This document shows, piece by piece, positions 17,377 through 30,012 of a stretch of 64,000 bases of DNA. A program made the position numbers and the translations under genes. Origin of the DNA: Dryococelus australis. Its lineage: Eukaryota; Arthropoda; Insecta; Phasmatodea; Phasmatidae. Location of the stretch: assembly GCA_029891345.1 (NCBI GenBank), contig CM056995.1, positions 84,445,895 through 84,509,894 of the forward strand, read 5' to 3'. Every line of letters starts with the position of its first letter. The stretch's first letter is position 1. A model generated the notes under the pieces. It ran no database searches, was not told where the DNA came from, and saw only the letters and a list, made by a program, of their open reading frames with translations.

Positions 17377-18096
17377 ATAAAAGACTAAATCCAGAATGTG
17401 TTCAAAAACTACTTTTCCTGCACAAAAACCTAAAGACAATAATTTTCAACTATTAATCACTTAAAAGTTTTAACTTTTATTGATGGGTTTTTGTACTCTG
17501 CTGCAAGAACAATATTGTTTTAATAGACTTTGAGGGAAATTTCGATTTCATAAGTGGAGTTGTTAAAATTTTGTTTACAACAATGTAGTTATAATATTCA
17601 TATTATGTACGGTAGGCACTCTTGTTTACAGCTTCACATGCCCGTAAATTTTCCTGCGGAACTGCTGTAATTATAATTTATTCATCATAATGCTAAATTA
17701 TGTAAATGATTCTTGTAAGAATCAAAATGCTTAGTAATTTTATACACATTTTGTGTAGAAAATAAATGTTTCTAAATTTTTCCTCTGTGATATTAAGTAA
17801 CTGAATTTATACCTCTCTAACTGTATAAATTGTTCAGTTATAGTTGTGTAAGATTTTTCATTCATAATTGTACATGCATAAAGTGTACAAAAAATTATCC
17901 TTTTGAATAACAAGAGTGTACAAGAGAGTATTTGTAAATGAAAAAATTCATCAGGTGCTTCAAAAACTAAATATTAAAGAGCAAGGAATCTGAATTGAAA
18001 TTGAAGAATGAATTCCCAGATTTAGAATTAAAACTGGAATGCTTTTTTTAGTTCAACTATATACAAGAACTTATTTCTCAGAAAAACAGCTTATAT

Positions 18097-18400
18097 CAGG
18101 GGTTCCCAAACGTTAGTTTATCACGCCTCGCTTCTGCAAAAAATATAACTATGTCCCCGTGTCACAATCTCATTATTTTAAAGGTAAAACAAAAACAAGT
18201 AAAAGTCACAAAGGTTTTATTTAATCATTAAATTTTAATGCTCCACCCGGGGCTACACTTGGTTTTGTCGTTTGGTAGTAGCTATAGGTACCTACACTAC
18301 AGTCGGATTTAAAAAGTTTGAATTCTATTTACTAACTGCAGAAATGAACAGCTCGGCGCCCGTGCCCCCTTAGCATGTCGTCACACCTCCCACTTTCAAA
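18097..18400 (+). mobile_element. hAT-type terminus, truncated element
   Basis: The sequence begins CAGGGGTTCCCAAACG, the classic start of one group of animal hAT elements, followed by a block with CACGCCTCGC and a run resembling the inner region of such elements. No matching right end was found nearby, so the true length is unknown and the end coordinate is a guess. Confidence 0.45.
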
Positions 18401-18689
18401 ATTAATGGCTTATATCTATTTTGAGATTCACATTTTAAATAACAATGCCTAAAGTATGCAAGATTAATAATTAGTCAATGATGTAGGTATTAGAAGCCAT
18501 AATGTTAGTGTTCAATATATTCCCTTAAACCATTACAATTTTGCAAAATTTCACGTGAAAACCAGATACAAAATTTTCTATAGCTGATATTAAGTTGCTA
18601 CAGCATGCTGCCATTGGTTTGTAGTACAAGTGTGGAACATCACATTACATAAAATGTGTTGTTATATCAACACCAAAAGAGCATACAAA

Positions 18690-20880
18690 AGTCATTTCAT
18701 GCTAGATCACCTACAGCCGTGTGCTTTAAAGTCTCCGATTTTGTTCACAATGTTTTCCTACATACATGACCATAAAACACTACAATTTTTTTTCCAGATT
18801 TTTTTTGGATGAAAAAAGATTGAAGGAAAATTTCTTGAATATTTCAGTTTTAGAGCAAAATCTTTTCTCCGATGACTTGCATTAGTATACTAAAATCATT
18901 ATAATTTCCACAATTTTCAAGATATCGGACTTGTTCATATTGCAAATGAAAGCTAATACATATTTCATTCTTTCTAAATTTAAACAGAAAAGTAGCAACA
19001 CCCCTGAAAATAAAATTCTAGGAAGCATGCAATACAAACTTCAGTCATTTACACCTCAGTACACACAATACTGTAACTCATAAACCACACCTAATAAATA
19101 TTTCATATTTTTATTTTGTACAGATATTAAAAGTTGTGCGATGGAGTGGTGGTACAATTAGAGTAGCTACGAGAGCCAGTCATCAGAGAACTGTTGATAG
19201 ACAAATTTTAACTCGCAGGACAAATTCAAATTTGCTTTAGAAGATATGAAAGGGATTGCAGTTTTTTTACACATCTGTGGTAGAAATACAGTCTAATGGG
19301 GAATTTCTAAATGAACTAGATGCAAATTTGAAAGCCATTCCAAGTGTTAAAGAGAATCATTACTTCAAGTCTAAAGACCTAAATACTTTGATAGTAAAAC
19401 TTGTTTGTTTATGAAAAATCTTTTAAGGTGGCCACCTGGTTGAAGTAATTTTGCATGTCTGAGGCCTAAAAGCATGGCTAGCATTACGGGTGACAGACAC
19501 ACACATCAACTCTCCCATTGCCCCTATGCACAAAGCACTGAACTGGCATGCAGTCTTGCCCCTGATAATGTGAATGTTAGTAATTCAGCGGAGACCCTCA
19601 TTTTATGATGTAATAATAAAAATAAATGTTTGATGCACATTCTTATTCCTTTTTAATTGTTTTGTACCATAATGTTCGTACCTAAAAATTACAGTGAAGA
19701 CACTTGTTTGAGCCATTTTCACTACCACAAAAACATGCTTTAGAGAGAAATGGAGGAACTGAAAAAGGTATAGAAACATGTAACTTTTCTTAAATGCTAC
19801 TCGTAAGCAGACCTCACTCAGACAAGTTTTTAATAAACTGTTTTCTGCTGGAGCTCTGCACACCATTCGGAAGCCTACCCATGAAGTTGTTGGTTTACAA
19901 AACTAGGAAGAATGGAAGGATATTCTGCCAGAAATATTGTGCTCTTAATTATGAACAAAAGTGGTGGTTAGGCAAAATTCTCTAGGTTTCTGATGTTAAA
20001 AGAGATATTAAGTTAATTTTATACATCCTTGTAGCCCTTCACTGACAGCACTCATGCGGAGTGCCTTATGAAAATATTATAGAAGTTTCCAGTTCCCTCA
20101 TCGACATCAGGCAGGACATATACATTACAAGATGATGTTCAAAAATCAAGGAACTAGCAAAAAAATAAAGTAGTAAGCAGTGTGTTGGTGAACCTATAAA
20201 CAAGAAAGAAATTACATGTATATAGCCTACTAATGGTAAAGTTTTTCAAAACAATGTGATATTTTACTTTGGCATATTTTGTATTATGGCCACTTTAATT
20301 TTAACAATTCTTTTGTTTCAGAGGAGGAATTATTTATGATATAAGGTAGGCCTGCCAAATTATTAAACAAAATTATTTTATTAAACAAAATTAGTTTATT
20401 AAAAACTATAAAAAAACCTTTTTTTTTCTACTACAGTTGACTTCGTTCAGTACCTGTACAACATAAAAATATGAAAGGTGTTAGTTGTGGGTTATCAGTT
20501 ATGGTACTGGGCGTACTGAGATGCGAATGGCTAAGTTTGTATTGCATGCTTACTTGAATTATATTTTGAGGAATGTCGTTACTTCTCTGTCTAAATTTAG
20601 AAAGAACAAAATATTAGCTTTCATTTGCAATATGAACTAGCCTGACAACTTGAAAATTGTGGAAATATATTTCAGTATACTAATAAGTCATGACAGAATA
20701 AAATTTGCTCCAAAAATTTTTTTCTTCAATCATTTTTCATTTTTAAAAAAATCAGAAAATAATTCATATAGTGTTATTTTATGGTCATGTACGTAGGAAT
20801 ACATTTTGAACAAAATCTTAGACATGGAAGCAGGATATAGTATTTAAATTTAGTGATCTGCCAAGAAATGGCCCACAAGC
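18690..20880. mobile_element. Foldback-like element with ~400-bp inverted arms
   Basis: The left arm (about 18690-19110) is the reverse complement of the right arm (about 20480-20880), estimated by eye at 75-80% identity. Shared blocks include ACATGACCATAAAA, GTTCATATTGCAAATGAAAG and AAGCATGCAATACAAACTT. The 1.4-kb spacer has no recognised transposase, though it contains a short plus-strand stretch near 19140-19420 that looks as if it was once coding. The arms are far longer than normal transposon ends, so this may be a foldback element or an old inverted duplication. Confidence 0.6.
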
Positions 20881-20907
20881 AAGAGCTTCAGGGGAAAAAA
20901 AAAGGGT

Positions 20908-20911
<4 letters not shown>

Positions 20912-21002
<91 letters not shown>

Positions 21003-21008
21003 ACACAC
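20912..21008. repeat. Compound (TA)n-(CA)n microsatellite
   Basis: About 30 bp of TA repeats run directly into about 65 bp of CA repeats with two CC interruptions. This is a simple sequence repeat inside Rab14 intron 2. Confidence 0.95.
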
Positions 21009-21611
21009 AATTATGAAAAAACAATTCTGCATGGGAGGGACCAAGTCAAGGACAATGTGGACAGCACACATAGATAAAGTTAAGGAAGACTTCATTATTT
21101 AGCAAGGTTGTGCAAATATTCTGTACACCAAAAGATGTAAGGAATATAAAATCTTCCATTTCAATGAATATTCAAGTGTTTAATGAATGTTCAGTTAGTG
21201 CACCAGCGAAAAAAACTTTTGTTTGTAAATAATTTTCGTTATTTTAATAAATACATAAAATAGAAATTTAAATATAGGCAGGAACTCTTGTGGTAAATAC
21301 TCAATTTCCTCAGTTTTTTTGGTTTGGTTTTGAAACAAATTTGTTAGGCCTATAATGAATAACATAATAAAATATTATAAAATTTGTTTAACTTTTATTG
21401 AGACTGAACTGTTACAAAATTATTTTTGATTTTAGTTTCAATTTCATGAAATTTAATAACATATGTTTTTTTTATTTTGTGAAATAGAGTTTTTCCATAA
21501 CTCCGTTTGTAAGATTATATGTTTAACCATTTCAAACCAAATAGTCAATTGAAACTTTCAAAAAAAAACAAACTAATTATACAATAATTTAAAAAACACA
21601 CTGATATTCAC
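21009..21611. other. AT-rich intron sequence before exon 2
   Basis: Nothing beyond AT-rich intron sequence and homopolymer runs is seen. Confidence 0.5.
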
Positions 21612-21736
21612 CTGGTCACGCTCTAAATCTTTCCTGACCAGCAGTGTCCCAAATCTGCAATTTTATCTTCTGCCAGACACCTCAACAATCCTTGTTTCCA
21701 AATTCCACACCAATGAATGTGGCAGTTCAGCCATAA
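21612..21736 (-). CDS. Rab14: Rab14 coding exon 2 with apparent single-base indels
   Basis: The exon covers the switch I/effector and G3 regions: fragments in adjoining frames read GVEFG, RIVEVSG, KIKLQIWDTAGQERFRA. WDTAGQE is the G3 box that contacts the gamma-phosphate. The acceptor (GTGCTTTACAG) and donor (GTGAAT) are intact, and the phase fits exons 1 and 3. Compared with conserved Rab14, the frame needs about six single-base differences in 125 bp: extra A near 21726 and near 21697, missing C near 21722, missing A near 21714, missing C near 21671 and missing T near 21621. The protein-level match and splice sites are otherwise excellent, so unpolished long-read errors are more likely than a true pseudogene, but a dead allele cannot be excluded. 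Confidence 0.88.
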
Positions 21737-21787
21737 CTGTAAAGCACATATAGTATACTTCAATACAAAACAAGTACTGTTATGGTC

Positions 21788-21813
21788 ACTCATATATATA
21801 TAATTATATATAT

Positions 21814-21847
<34 letters not shown>
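21788..21847. repeat. (TA)n microsatellite
   Basis: About 60 bp of nearly pure TA repeats with small interruptions, close to Rab14 exon 2. Confidence 0.9.
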
Positions 21848-22089
21848 ACATTATTATTTCTATAGTATAAATTTACACTGTAGGAACAAAATTAACAACT
21901 CTAAAAACCTACAGCCTCTAATATTACCATTGCCAATACATTTATGGAATGACTGGTGGCGAGTATAGGCAGCCATACATTACGGCGTCCACTATTCCCC
22001 ACACTGTAGTGTTCCCCGCTTCTAGTGTAAATGTTAGTGGGGTGTAAGTGTAAACAGTGAGTGACTGACCACAACCAGGCTTACCCCTC

Positions 22090-22385
22090 AACGAGACCTG
22101 TCAGCTGCTAAAAGCAGGAAATCACAGGTCTCCTACTTAAACATACTTATGAATTACAATCTTAACTAAAATCTGTGACTGCTCCCGGCACTTTTCTTGC
22201 CAAAACCTCGGACCTAAAATATCTGACATCTGTGCTGTTTCATGACTGTCAGAGGAAGAAGAGCGAATTCGGGGCTTACATATCCACACCAAGCACGATT
22301 TCGGAAACCCCAAAACTCATTGTTATCAGCTAAATGGAGATTGGCTGATAACAATAAAATTTGAATTCGGCTCCTTCCCGGACTA
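22090..22385 (+). repeat. Dispersed repeat with internal hairpin, copy A
   Basis: This is an inverted counterpart of the sequence at 40855-41110. Shared blocks include GAATTCGGGGCTTACATATC, CGGAAACCC, the paired arms TTGTTATCAGCT and GCTGATAACAAT, and a second region with GACCTGTCAGCTGC. The TTATCAGC arms form a strong stem. The family is unknown; it could be the end of an LTR element or a structured SINE. Confidence 0.55.
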
Positions 22386-23690
22386 AGCACAAACAGTGCT
22401 AAATCATAAGTAAACAAAACAATATGTACGGCAGGGCACTGAAAAATGCCAACCACACGGAGACAATTAAAATAACCAAAATTTAATAAAAGTGGCAATT
22501 ACAATTTTTATACACTAGAGTTTAAGATTATAGAGTTCGTAAACACGTGTGAGAAAATATTAATCATTAGTGTCCTGATAAATAAAAAGATTGTGTTCGT
22601 AACCATACAAAAGAAAATACGTTCACTTAGCGCAAGAAATAAACTTCATTCAGTTCAGAAAAGAAAATAATAAACATTCAGAATACGCTGTTGAAGTCCT
22701 CTGCTAATGTGTTACTAGTGCACAGCCATACTGGAGATACACAAGTTATTTGTTTACATTGAATGGCATTGCGAGTGCTATGTGAACTATAGGTGTTCTG
22801 AATTTTCTCTAAGTGAAATGTGAATTTGGCCTTTAAACAAACCTTAAAACTACTACCTATGTTTGATTTATTCGGCGACGATCGAAAACTAATATTAATG
22901 GATGAAAATGCATATGTGCCGGGCCATGCGAGTTCATTCCCGAAAGTAACAGTGTTTAGTGTATTCGTATATACAGTAGATGCATACGTGAAAGATATAG
23001 CACAATTATATATAGTGATGTGTTATCTGCGTAAGTTTGTAAATGAACAACTGCAGTGTGTTTAATTTTTGCAAGTGCGATGGGATTACTAACCTGCCTT
23101 AAGGTTAGTTGCGAACTTGTTGGAAGTATATGCACTTTTATAGAACTGCAGATAAGTATTTTTATAAATGCAGATTTGCTATTTCAGTTTAGGAGTTTAT
23201 GGAATTAATTTATCGGTAGCTAAGTTGAAAGTTCATAGTGTGACGAAAACAAAAACTAGAACAACTGATCCAAACATAACCTTCAGCTTTCCTCGTGATA
23301 AATTAGCTGTTTGCAGGCATTAATGGTAAATTGCCTCATAAACTAATACAAGGCTACACCTTATAAAGAACGTCACTACAATTTTTTTCTCCCCAAGTCA
23401 GCAGTTGTAGTGACAAAAAAGAAATCACCTGTTTATCAAAACAAGAACATATAACCAAATCAGTTCTCATATTTTAAATAGCTATTGAATGTAGCCTTTC
23501 TGATTTAAAATTTCCATGGTTTCTCGAACTCACTGCATGCAATTTCTGGAGTGACTCAAAGTTAATGACCAATTCCTTCCTTGTATTACCTTTATTGTGT
23601 TTTGCAAAATTGAAAAAGTCGCGTGATTTTCTTTAAACGCTATTTCACCCTTGATAAGGTTTTTTGAAATTCTAATTTTGAGAGCTACTA
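22386..23690. other. Rab14 intron 1, unassigned
   Basis: No element could be assigned. An open frame at 22820-23065 on the plus strand (81 codons, with FDLFGDDRKLILMDENAY) has no domain I recognise. The 18-mer TAAGATTATAGAGTTCGT near 22526 also occurs near 2022, which hints at a shared repeat. Confidence 0.35.
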
Positions 23691-23699
23691 ATTATACAA

Positions 23700-24035
23700 A
23701 CGTTTACTTTTATACTGATAAGGAATAATGGGTATTTAGAATGAGGTGAGCTTCGTGAAACAGCGAGTAGTTGAGAGAGGTTTAGGTGGTTTGTAACAAC
23801 CAAGGTGTTGAAAGCCAATGAGGGTGAAATATGACAGATATGAAACAGCACTGAAATGCAAGGGTGAGGAAAATAGGAACACCTTGAGAAAACATGCCAG
23901 ACAGCATCATCAATCTGCACAATTCCTATATGTGAATGAGTAATATCACAGGTTAACAAAGATGGATCACATTGGTGGAAAGCTAGTGTCCTACCACTAC
24001 GCCTACCACAGCGGCCCCTTAGGAAGAGAGGCGAG
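23700..24035 (-). mobile_element. tRNA-derived SINE-like repeat
   Basis: On the minus strand the head reads GGCCGCTGTGGTAGGCGTAG then TGGTAGGACACTAG, which resembles the 5' part of a tRNA with a Pol III A box (TAGTGGTAGGA). It is followed by a body of about 250 bp. A clear B box was not found, so it is either diverged or not a SINE. The whole body is open on the minus strand as a 126-codon frame without a recognised domain. Confidence 0.4.
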
Positions 24036-24547
24036 GAACCTAATTTCTTCAATTATATTTGGGTAAAGTCAATTAAGTTACACAGTTTAAATTAAAAACA
24101 ATTATTGTAATAATTAATATAATTCTCTACCATCGTATCATTGATCTGGTTTCTGAATGGGAGGGACAGTATTTTGAACATCTGCATTTTATCTATACTA
24201 ATATTATAAAGAGGTAGTGTTTGTAACTTTGTGTGTTTGGATGTAGGAGGTAATCTTCGAAACTACTCATCCGATTTTAAAAATTCTTTCACCAGTAGAA
24301 TGCTACATTATCACTGAGTGTCATAGGTTATATTTTATTAATCAAGAGGGATCCCTACTAAAACTCCAATAATGTAACCCAAAGTGTAAATAAATGACCT
24401 ATTAAATTCCTTACATTGCGTGCCCTGCGAAAACTATTGATGATAGAACAAAATAATGTACTACTGCTTTGCAGGACGGACAGATTCGGAAAATAAAACG
24501 TGCTGTGTGCTGCGTATGGCGCCAACCTTAGAAGCTCTACTGCCATT

Positions 24548-25540
24548 ATGAGGGGAGTTACTTTTGTGTTTGCTGGGGATTTTCGGCACACACTCCCTGT
24601 AGTTACAAACGGGACGCGTGCAGATATCATCAAAGCATGTCTTAAATCATCTCCCTTATGGAGTTCTATTCAACACCTAAATTTGCAAACGAATATGAGA
24701 GCCTATCTTGGTGGAGACACGCAAAAAGATTTCCCACAACAATTGCTCAGACTTGGAGTAGGAGTTTTTCCTTCTCTAAATTTGGGCACTTATACTGCTG
24801 AAATCATTTTAAATGAGAGGTCAGATAGTCCACAGTCTGCAGCATCTTATAGAAGCAGTATATCCGGGCCTCGAAAATTTACTAGAAAGAGACTTTCACT
24901 GGTTGTGTTCCAGGGCAATAGTATCACCTAGGAACGACACTGTCAATGAAATCAACAATCTCATTATACAAAGAGTTCCCGGCCAAGTCAAAACCTATAA
25001 GTCGATTGACACAGTCACCAATGTTGACGATGTCGTCTACTTTCCTCAAGATTTTCTAAATTCGCTTAATCCTTCTGACTTGCCACCTCACGAACTATCA
25101 TTAAAAGTCGGTACTCCTATCATGCTTTTAAGGAATATAAGCCCTCCTAACATGTGTAATGGCACAAGATTGCTCATTAAAGACTTGAAAGAAAATTTGA
25201 TTGTCGCGGCCATCCTCACCGGTCCAGCAGCCGGCCAACTGGCAAACATCCCAGGATTCCCATGGATTTGCCAATATCTTTCAAACGGTTGCAATTTCCC
25301 GTAAAAACATAATTTGCGATTACTATTAATAAGTCCCAGGGTCAAACTTTTTCTTTGGTTGGAATCGACCTACGGAAAGAGTATTTTTTCCCATGGCCAT
25401 GTTGGTCTATCACGAGTTGGAAGTCCCGAGAAACAGTACATTTTGCTACCAAACAATAACAGGACGTCAAACATTGTCTACAGTGAATGTTTTAGCCAAT
25501 AACATATTAAATACTTCTATCTCAGATAAATTGCATTGTA
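24548..25540 (+). pseudogene. Helitron PIF1-type helicase, C-terminal remnant
   Basis: The first part reads MRGVTFVFAGDFRHTLPVV, the helicase GGDFRQTLPV motif, followed by NMRA, typical of the NMR motif. A later block has SPRNDTVNEINN and LPPHELSLKVGTPIMLLRN, the usual pre-motif region. The last block has ITINKSQGQT and GHVGLSRVGSP (motifs V/VI). The frame changes near 24.81-24.90 kb and again near 25.30 and 25.40 kb, with stops between. Walker A and the Rep domain are absent. The enzyme would unwind DNA during rolling-circle transposition; this copy cannot work. Confidence 0.85.
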
Positions 25541-25716
25541 ATATAATGTATATTAATATGAAAAATTATAAATAAGTAAAAAAATATCAAATAAAAATAG
25601 CAAAAAAACTTTAAATTATAAATTATTTAATTATAATGTGCTTTTTTTAAATGCTTTAGGAGAGTTTACCCAACCTAATTAACGCCGGGTTAAGCAGTTT
25701 TTTTATCTTAATTGCA

Positions 25717-25733
25717 CCCATGCAAAGCAGGGG
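25717..25733 (+). other. Helitron 3' terminal hairpin
   Basis: CCCATGC and GCAGGGG form a 7-bp stem with one mismatch and an AAA loop. It ends 11 bases before the terminal CTAG, the standard place for the Helitron termination hairpin. Confidence 0.8.
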
Positions 25734-25745
25734 CAGGTCGCTAGT

Positions 25746-27307
25746 TTTTATAATTATACTTACTTGTTTAATAGGTACCAGTAGGCCTACATACTGGAAG
25801 TTGTAAAATGTAATAAATTAGTTGCAATATACCTACATACACATATACATACAACATTAAGAGAGGGGATTTACAGGAAAGAAAATTCCTGGATGTGGCA
25901 TTTGAAAACTTCCTCAGTAGACCTAGGTACTCAATTTTAAAACATTGGAAAGTATTTTGACAAGCTGATGATAATGTTTACAATAGTGACATATGAAACA
26001 CATAATAAATGGTTTTGGATATACACTATTGTATCAGAGTTTATATTGCAGAAAATTAGAATTACACATACAAAAACACAAAATCAAACAGGAATAATTG
26101 TCAACAGGTACATGAAAACACAGAATTCTGCAGAAGGAATTGTTTAGTTGCAAGAAGACCACTGTGTTTGTTTTGGTTGTGTCCATCATTACTTTTTTGT
26201 TTTGTTAATTTGCTGCTTACTAACAGAACTCCTTCCACAGATTTCTCAGTGTTCTTCATAGGCCTACCCATTGGAAACTATTCTTGGTTGGTTTTCTGTG
26301 TCTGTATGTTCGTGTGTGTGGTTCTAGTTTCCTACGACATGAGCTCTGCTGCAACGGCAAGTGTCCAACACAATTTTTCATTTAATACATAATATTCATA
26401 TAGGCCTACATGAATTATAAAGCATAAGAAATTTTAGCTCAAGGGATATCTTGTTACAAGAATCAATGTTTAGTTAAATAATTCAAAATCATAGCAACAG
26501 TTAATTGTAAGAAAACATGATAAAACTGAGATATCTCTCATGTGTAATAACTCCAACTTTAATAGCCCTCCCAAGTAGGCAATGATTGCCCTTATTTACA
26601 TCTTGGAAATTACAGTTACAAACACTGGATTCTTCAGCTGATTCCATAGCCATCCAAATTTAAAAGAAACAAATTTCTTTATTTGTATCACAGTCTGACT
26701 AAGAAATTAACTTTTAAAACTACTTTCATTAAGTGGTCCTGCAGTATCTGGGAAAATACATTAACATGTCAGCGCGAAACCGATTGGTGATGCACATGCC
26801 ATGAAAATGTAAGTAAACAAACATGGGTTGAATAACTTGTAGAGGTGAAAATTAATACTATAAAGTACTGCTTAAATATCTCCTTTATTGCACGATGCAG
26901 ATTTGTTTCTGAAAACGATTTCTACAGATAAAATTAACGACAGCACAAAGCATCTTATACGGTAAACACAGCAGACTAATGATTATATGTCTCTAACACC
27001 GCCGTGGTTGCTAGGGAACGCAACCGAAAATGACGCCACCTTCAACAGTGTATATATATTACGATTTGCCACAGGTCTCCAGCATAAATAAACAACTATA
27101 CATCATAAACATGCCTAACCTTTTTATGAGGATCTGTAATGACAAATCACTACAACACACAACACACACACACACACACTGACCAGGCCATGCAGCAGCA
27201 TGAAAGCTAGCTGTACCACTAGAGAAACCACACTAAGTTTAAGCACATATATTATCAAGAAAGTTTATTTTGGTACTAGAGTGAAGAGATTTGGGCAGCT
27301 CTTAACG
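25746..27307. other. Rab14 intron 1, unassigned
   Basis: AT-rich sequence with no recognised gene or element. A short CA run is near 27160-27180. The palindromic motif TAGGCCTA or close variants occurs near 25784, 26260 and 26402. Confidence 0.5.
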
Positions 27308-27605
27308 AGGTCCATGGCGGCGTTCACCACGACACGACACGTGGGATGCACATGCGCAGAGAGGCCCTAAACTGGATTTTCCCATAACGGGAATATTGTA
27401 TTTTTCAAGTGTTAAATATGTTTTCTTTTATTCCAGGTTCATAGTGTTTTTATTTTAAATATTTGTATGTTCATAAAGTGTTGAACTATATTTGGTTATA
27501 AATTCAAACTGCTCCAGCTAGAATGATGTAACAAAAAACAGTAAAAGAAGACAAGAATCCCTAAGTAAAATGTATAATATCAATTCATATTTTAATTTCT
27601 AAAGT
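27308..27605 (+). repeat. Left direct repeat (LTR-like) of Gypsy fossil 1
   Basis: It matches 30710-31029 throughout. Shared blocks include AGAGGCC, GGAATATTGTATTTTTCAA, ATATTTGTATGTTCATAAAG and the tail TCAATTCATATTTTAATTT. It lacks the first few bases seen in the right repeat and passes directly into reverse transcriptase sequence. Confidence 0.7.
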
Positions 27606-27639
27606 GCCGCATCATCAATTAGCAGTTATGTGAAATGCT

Positions 27640-29900
27640 TAATGACAATGTGATTGAACCTACGCAGAGTACTCAGGCATTACACTTGCACCTAAAAAGG
27701 ATGGTGAATGGAGGTTTTGAGTTGATTTTCGTCTGCTTAACAAAATTACTGTAAACATGCCACCTCCCGTAATCAATATGGACACTTTGTCAACACTAGG
27801 GCCAGCTACTGTTTTCACCTCACTAGATTTGAAATCCGGATATTGGCAAGTGCCTATCCGCCCCCCCCCCCCCCCAAAAAAAAGTTTACAACACCAGACG
27901 GGCGTATGTTCCAGTTTGTTGCCATGCCACTTGGCTTAAAGTGTGCCCCTGCAACATTTCAGACTGCAATGTACTAGATGGATACATAGGAGACTTTGCG
28001 ATGGTGTATTTAGATGATGTACTTGTTTGGTCAAACAGCTGGGAAGAGCATCTGCACCATTTGAGCCTCGTGTTTGAACAGCCTGAACGCAACAAGCTTA
28101 TGAGCAAGTTGACAAGTGTAAGTTGGGTATGAGTAAATGGAGCTTTTAGGACACTATGTAAAAGGGGAGGGGCACAAACCAGAACAACAACACGTACAGG
28201 AAATTCAAAACAAACCCACACCCAGGTCACGTAAACAAGCCATAAAATTGTTTTGGTTAATAAATTGGTTAAGGGAGTTCGTCCCAAATTTTTCTGTGAT
28301 AACCGCACAACTGACCGCGTTGCTATGCGAAAAACATAAATTTGTATGGATACCTAAAGCCGACCAAGCATTTAAAGATATCAAAATTGCTTTCCAAAAT
28401 TGTAATCTGCTAGCCAGGTTCAACCCGGAGTTACCCATTGTAGTGCAGACAGATGCTAGTCAGGAAGGCATTGGAGCCATGTTATACCAGGAGAGGACAC
28501 ACGGGGAAAAGCACATAATAAACTACTACAACGCAAAGTTTGGTGAGACAATGCAAGTACCATGTAAACGAACAAGAGTGTTTGGAGATTGTACACACAC
28601 TGAGAAAATACCAGCTGTACCTGTTAGAGAGACAGTTTACCTTGAAAACTGACAACCGCTGTCTAGTTTGATTGGAAGGGATGCAAAATGGCAAAAGCAA
28701 ACTTGCCCATTGGGCTTTATTGCGCCAGGAGTTTGACTTCCAAGGTAGAACACATGGCTGGGAAAACCAACGAACTCACGGACGCCTTGTCCAGGAACCC
28801 CTGTCTGAACCTAACGGTAACCGACGATGCAGAATGGGAAGAGGCACTACCACCTTACCGTGCTATAAAAAGACACACACAAGCTCTTGGTTTGCCAAAC
28901 ATTGTCGCCACACCACCCGGTTAACTTGCGTCATTGAATGTCAGTGATGTAGTCCGAGAAGTCCACACCACGCAGGAATATTCCCCGGATGCTGCACAAC
29001 ATCGGCAACACTGTGCCACGCTGTATTCTGAGCATTGAAGAGTGGGAGTTCGCGACATTCAACTAAAACCCCCTGGTAACTGCACAAGATGGCGAACCTA
29101 AATACAGAAGGAAAAAAGGAATCTTGTACTCACGTACGCACATGATAGTCTAGAACATGGGCACCCAGGTACAGAACAGATGCGCAGAAACGTGCAAAAA
29201 TCCATTCATTGGCGGGAATTCAAGGGGATGTACGTAAATATGTACAAAGTTGTATCCCGTGCAACACCAGGAAGCCGCGGCGAACAGACGGCGACGCTCC
29301 ATAACAACCGAGGCTGCCAACGGAGCCATTTAAAACCGTAGCACTAGATATTATGGGCCCGTATCCCCACACCACCAGCGGAAAGAGATTTTTGATCGTT
29401 ATCACAGACTTGTTTACGAGATGGACCAAAGTGTTTCCCATATGCAACGTACACACACACACTGTCACTCAGATCAGGCAAACAAAATTTTTTCCGAGAT
29501 GGGGTTATCCCGAACTTTTGTTGACTGATAACGGAACCCAGTTTGTAGGAAGAAAGTGGAGAGAGTACTGCACGAGGTGGGGAGCAGAACACCGTACCAG
29601 CCCCCACGAATCTGACAGAGCGCCTGAACCAAAACAAAGGTAGGAAAGTAGGAAAAACACCACAAGAATTACAGCCAGGGATGTATGTGTACGTGAGGGA
29701 AATCCCGCTATCGGCCGGGATGAAGTACTGTGCTGGGCTGGCACCTATATGGACAGGGCCAGTAAGAGTGGTAGAAAAATGGGAAATTCCATGTTCTTAG
29801 TGAAGCTGGGACCAAGACGTGTCACAAAACGGCACCGTGACGACCTGCATATAGTCAGGCCACCTGCAGGGAAGAGAGGCAAGTACACGCCTTTACGCCC
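27640..29900 (+). pseudogene. Gypsy pol remnant: RT, RNase H, integrase
   Basis: Visible blocks in order: reverse transcriptase with FTSLDLKSGYWQVPI and the catalytic VYLDDVLVW motif; RNase H start VVQTDASQEGIGAMLY; an H2C2-type zinc region near 29150-29290; the integrase core beginning DIMGPYPHTTSGKRFLIVI and the LLTDNGTQF block; and a C-terminal region ending near RDDLHIVRPP. These are diagnostic of Gypsy-type LTR elements. A poly-C/poly-A run lies within the RT region. The gene is broken in many places. Confidence 0.85.
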
Positions 29901-30012
29901 AGTACCTCGGTGAGCGCGGCGCAGTATACCAGGGAGTACACAGGGAAATGTCAACACATACACCAATGTAAACAACAACACTAACGCTGGAACAACGGAC
30001 AAGGAAAACTAA

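Larger units (their letters stand above)
24192..25744 (+). mobile_element. Helitron with both ends preserved, internally deleted
   Basis: The left end TCTATACTAATATTATAAAG is the typical insect Helitron 5' end. The right end is CTAG, preceded by 11 bases and a short hairpin. The host bases flanking the ends are A and T, as expected for Helitron insertion into AT. The 1.55-kb interior keeps only the C-terminal part of the Rep/helicase protein, so most of the gene, including the HUH endonuclease, has been lost. It sits in Rab14 intron 1. Confidence 0.85.

Noticed and set aside
20850-21095. Cysteine/valine-rich minus-strand frame
   Set aside because: It is a translation of the CA and TA microsatellites.
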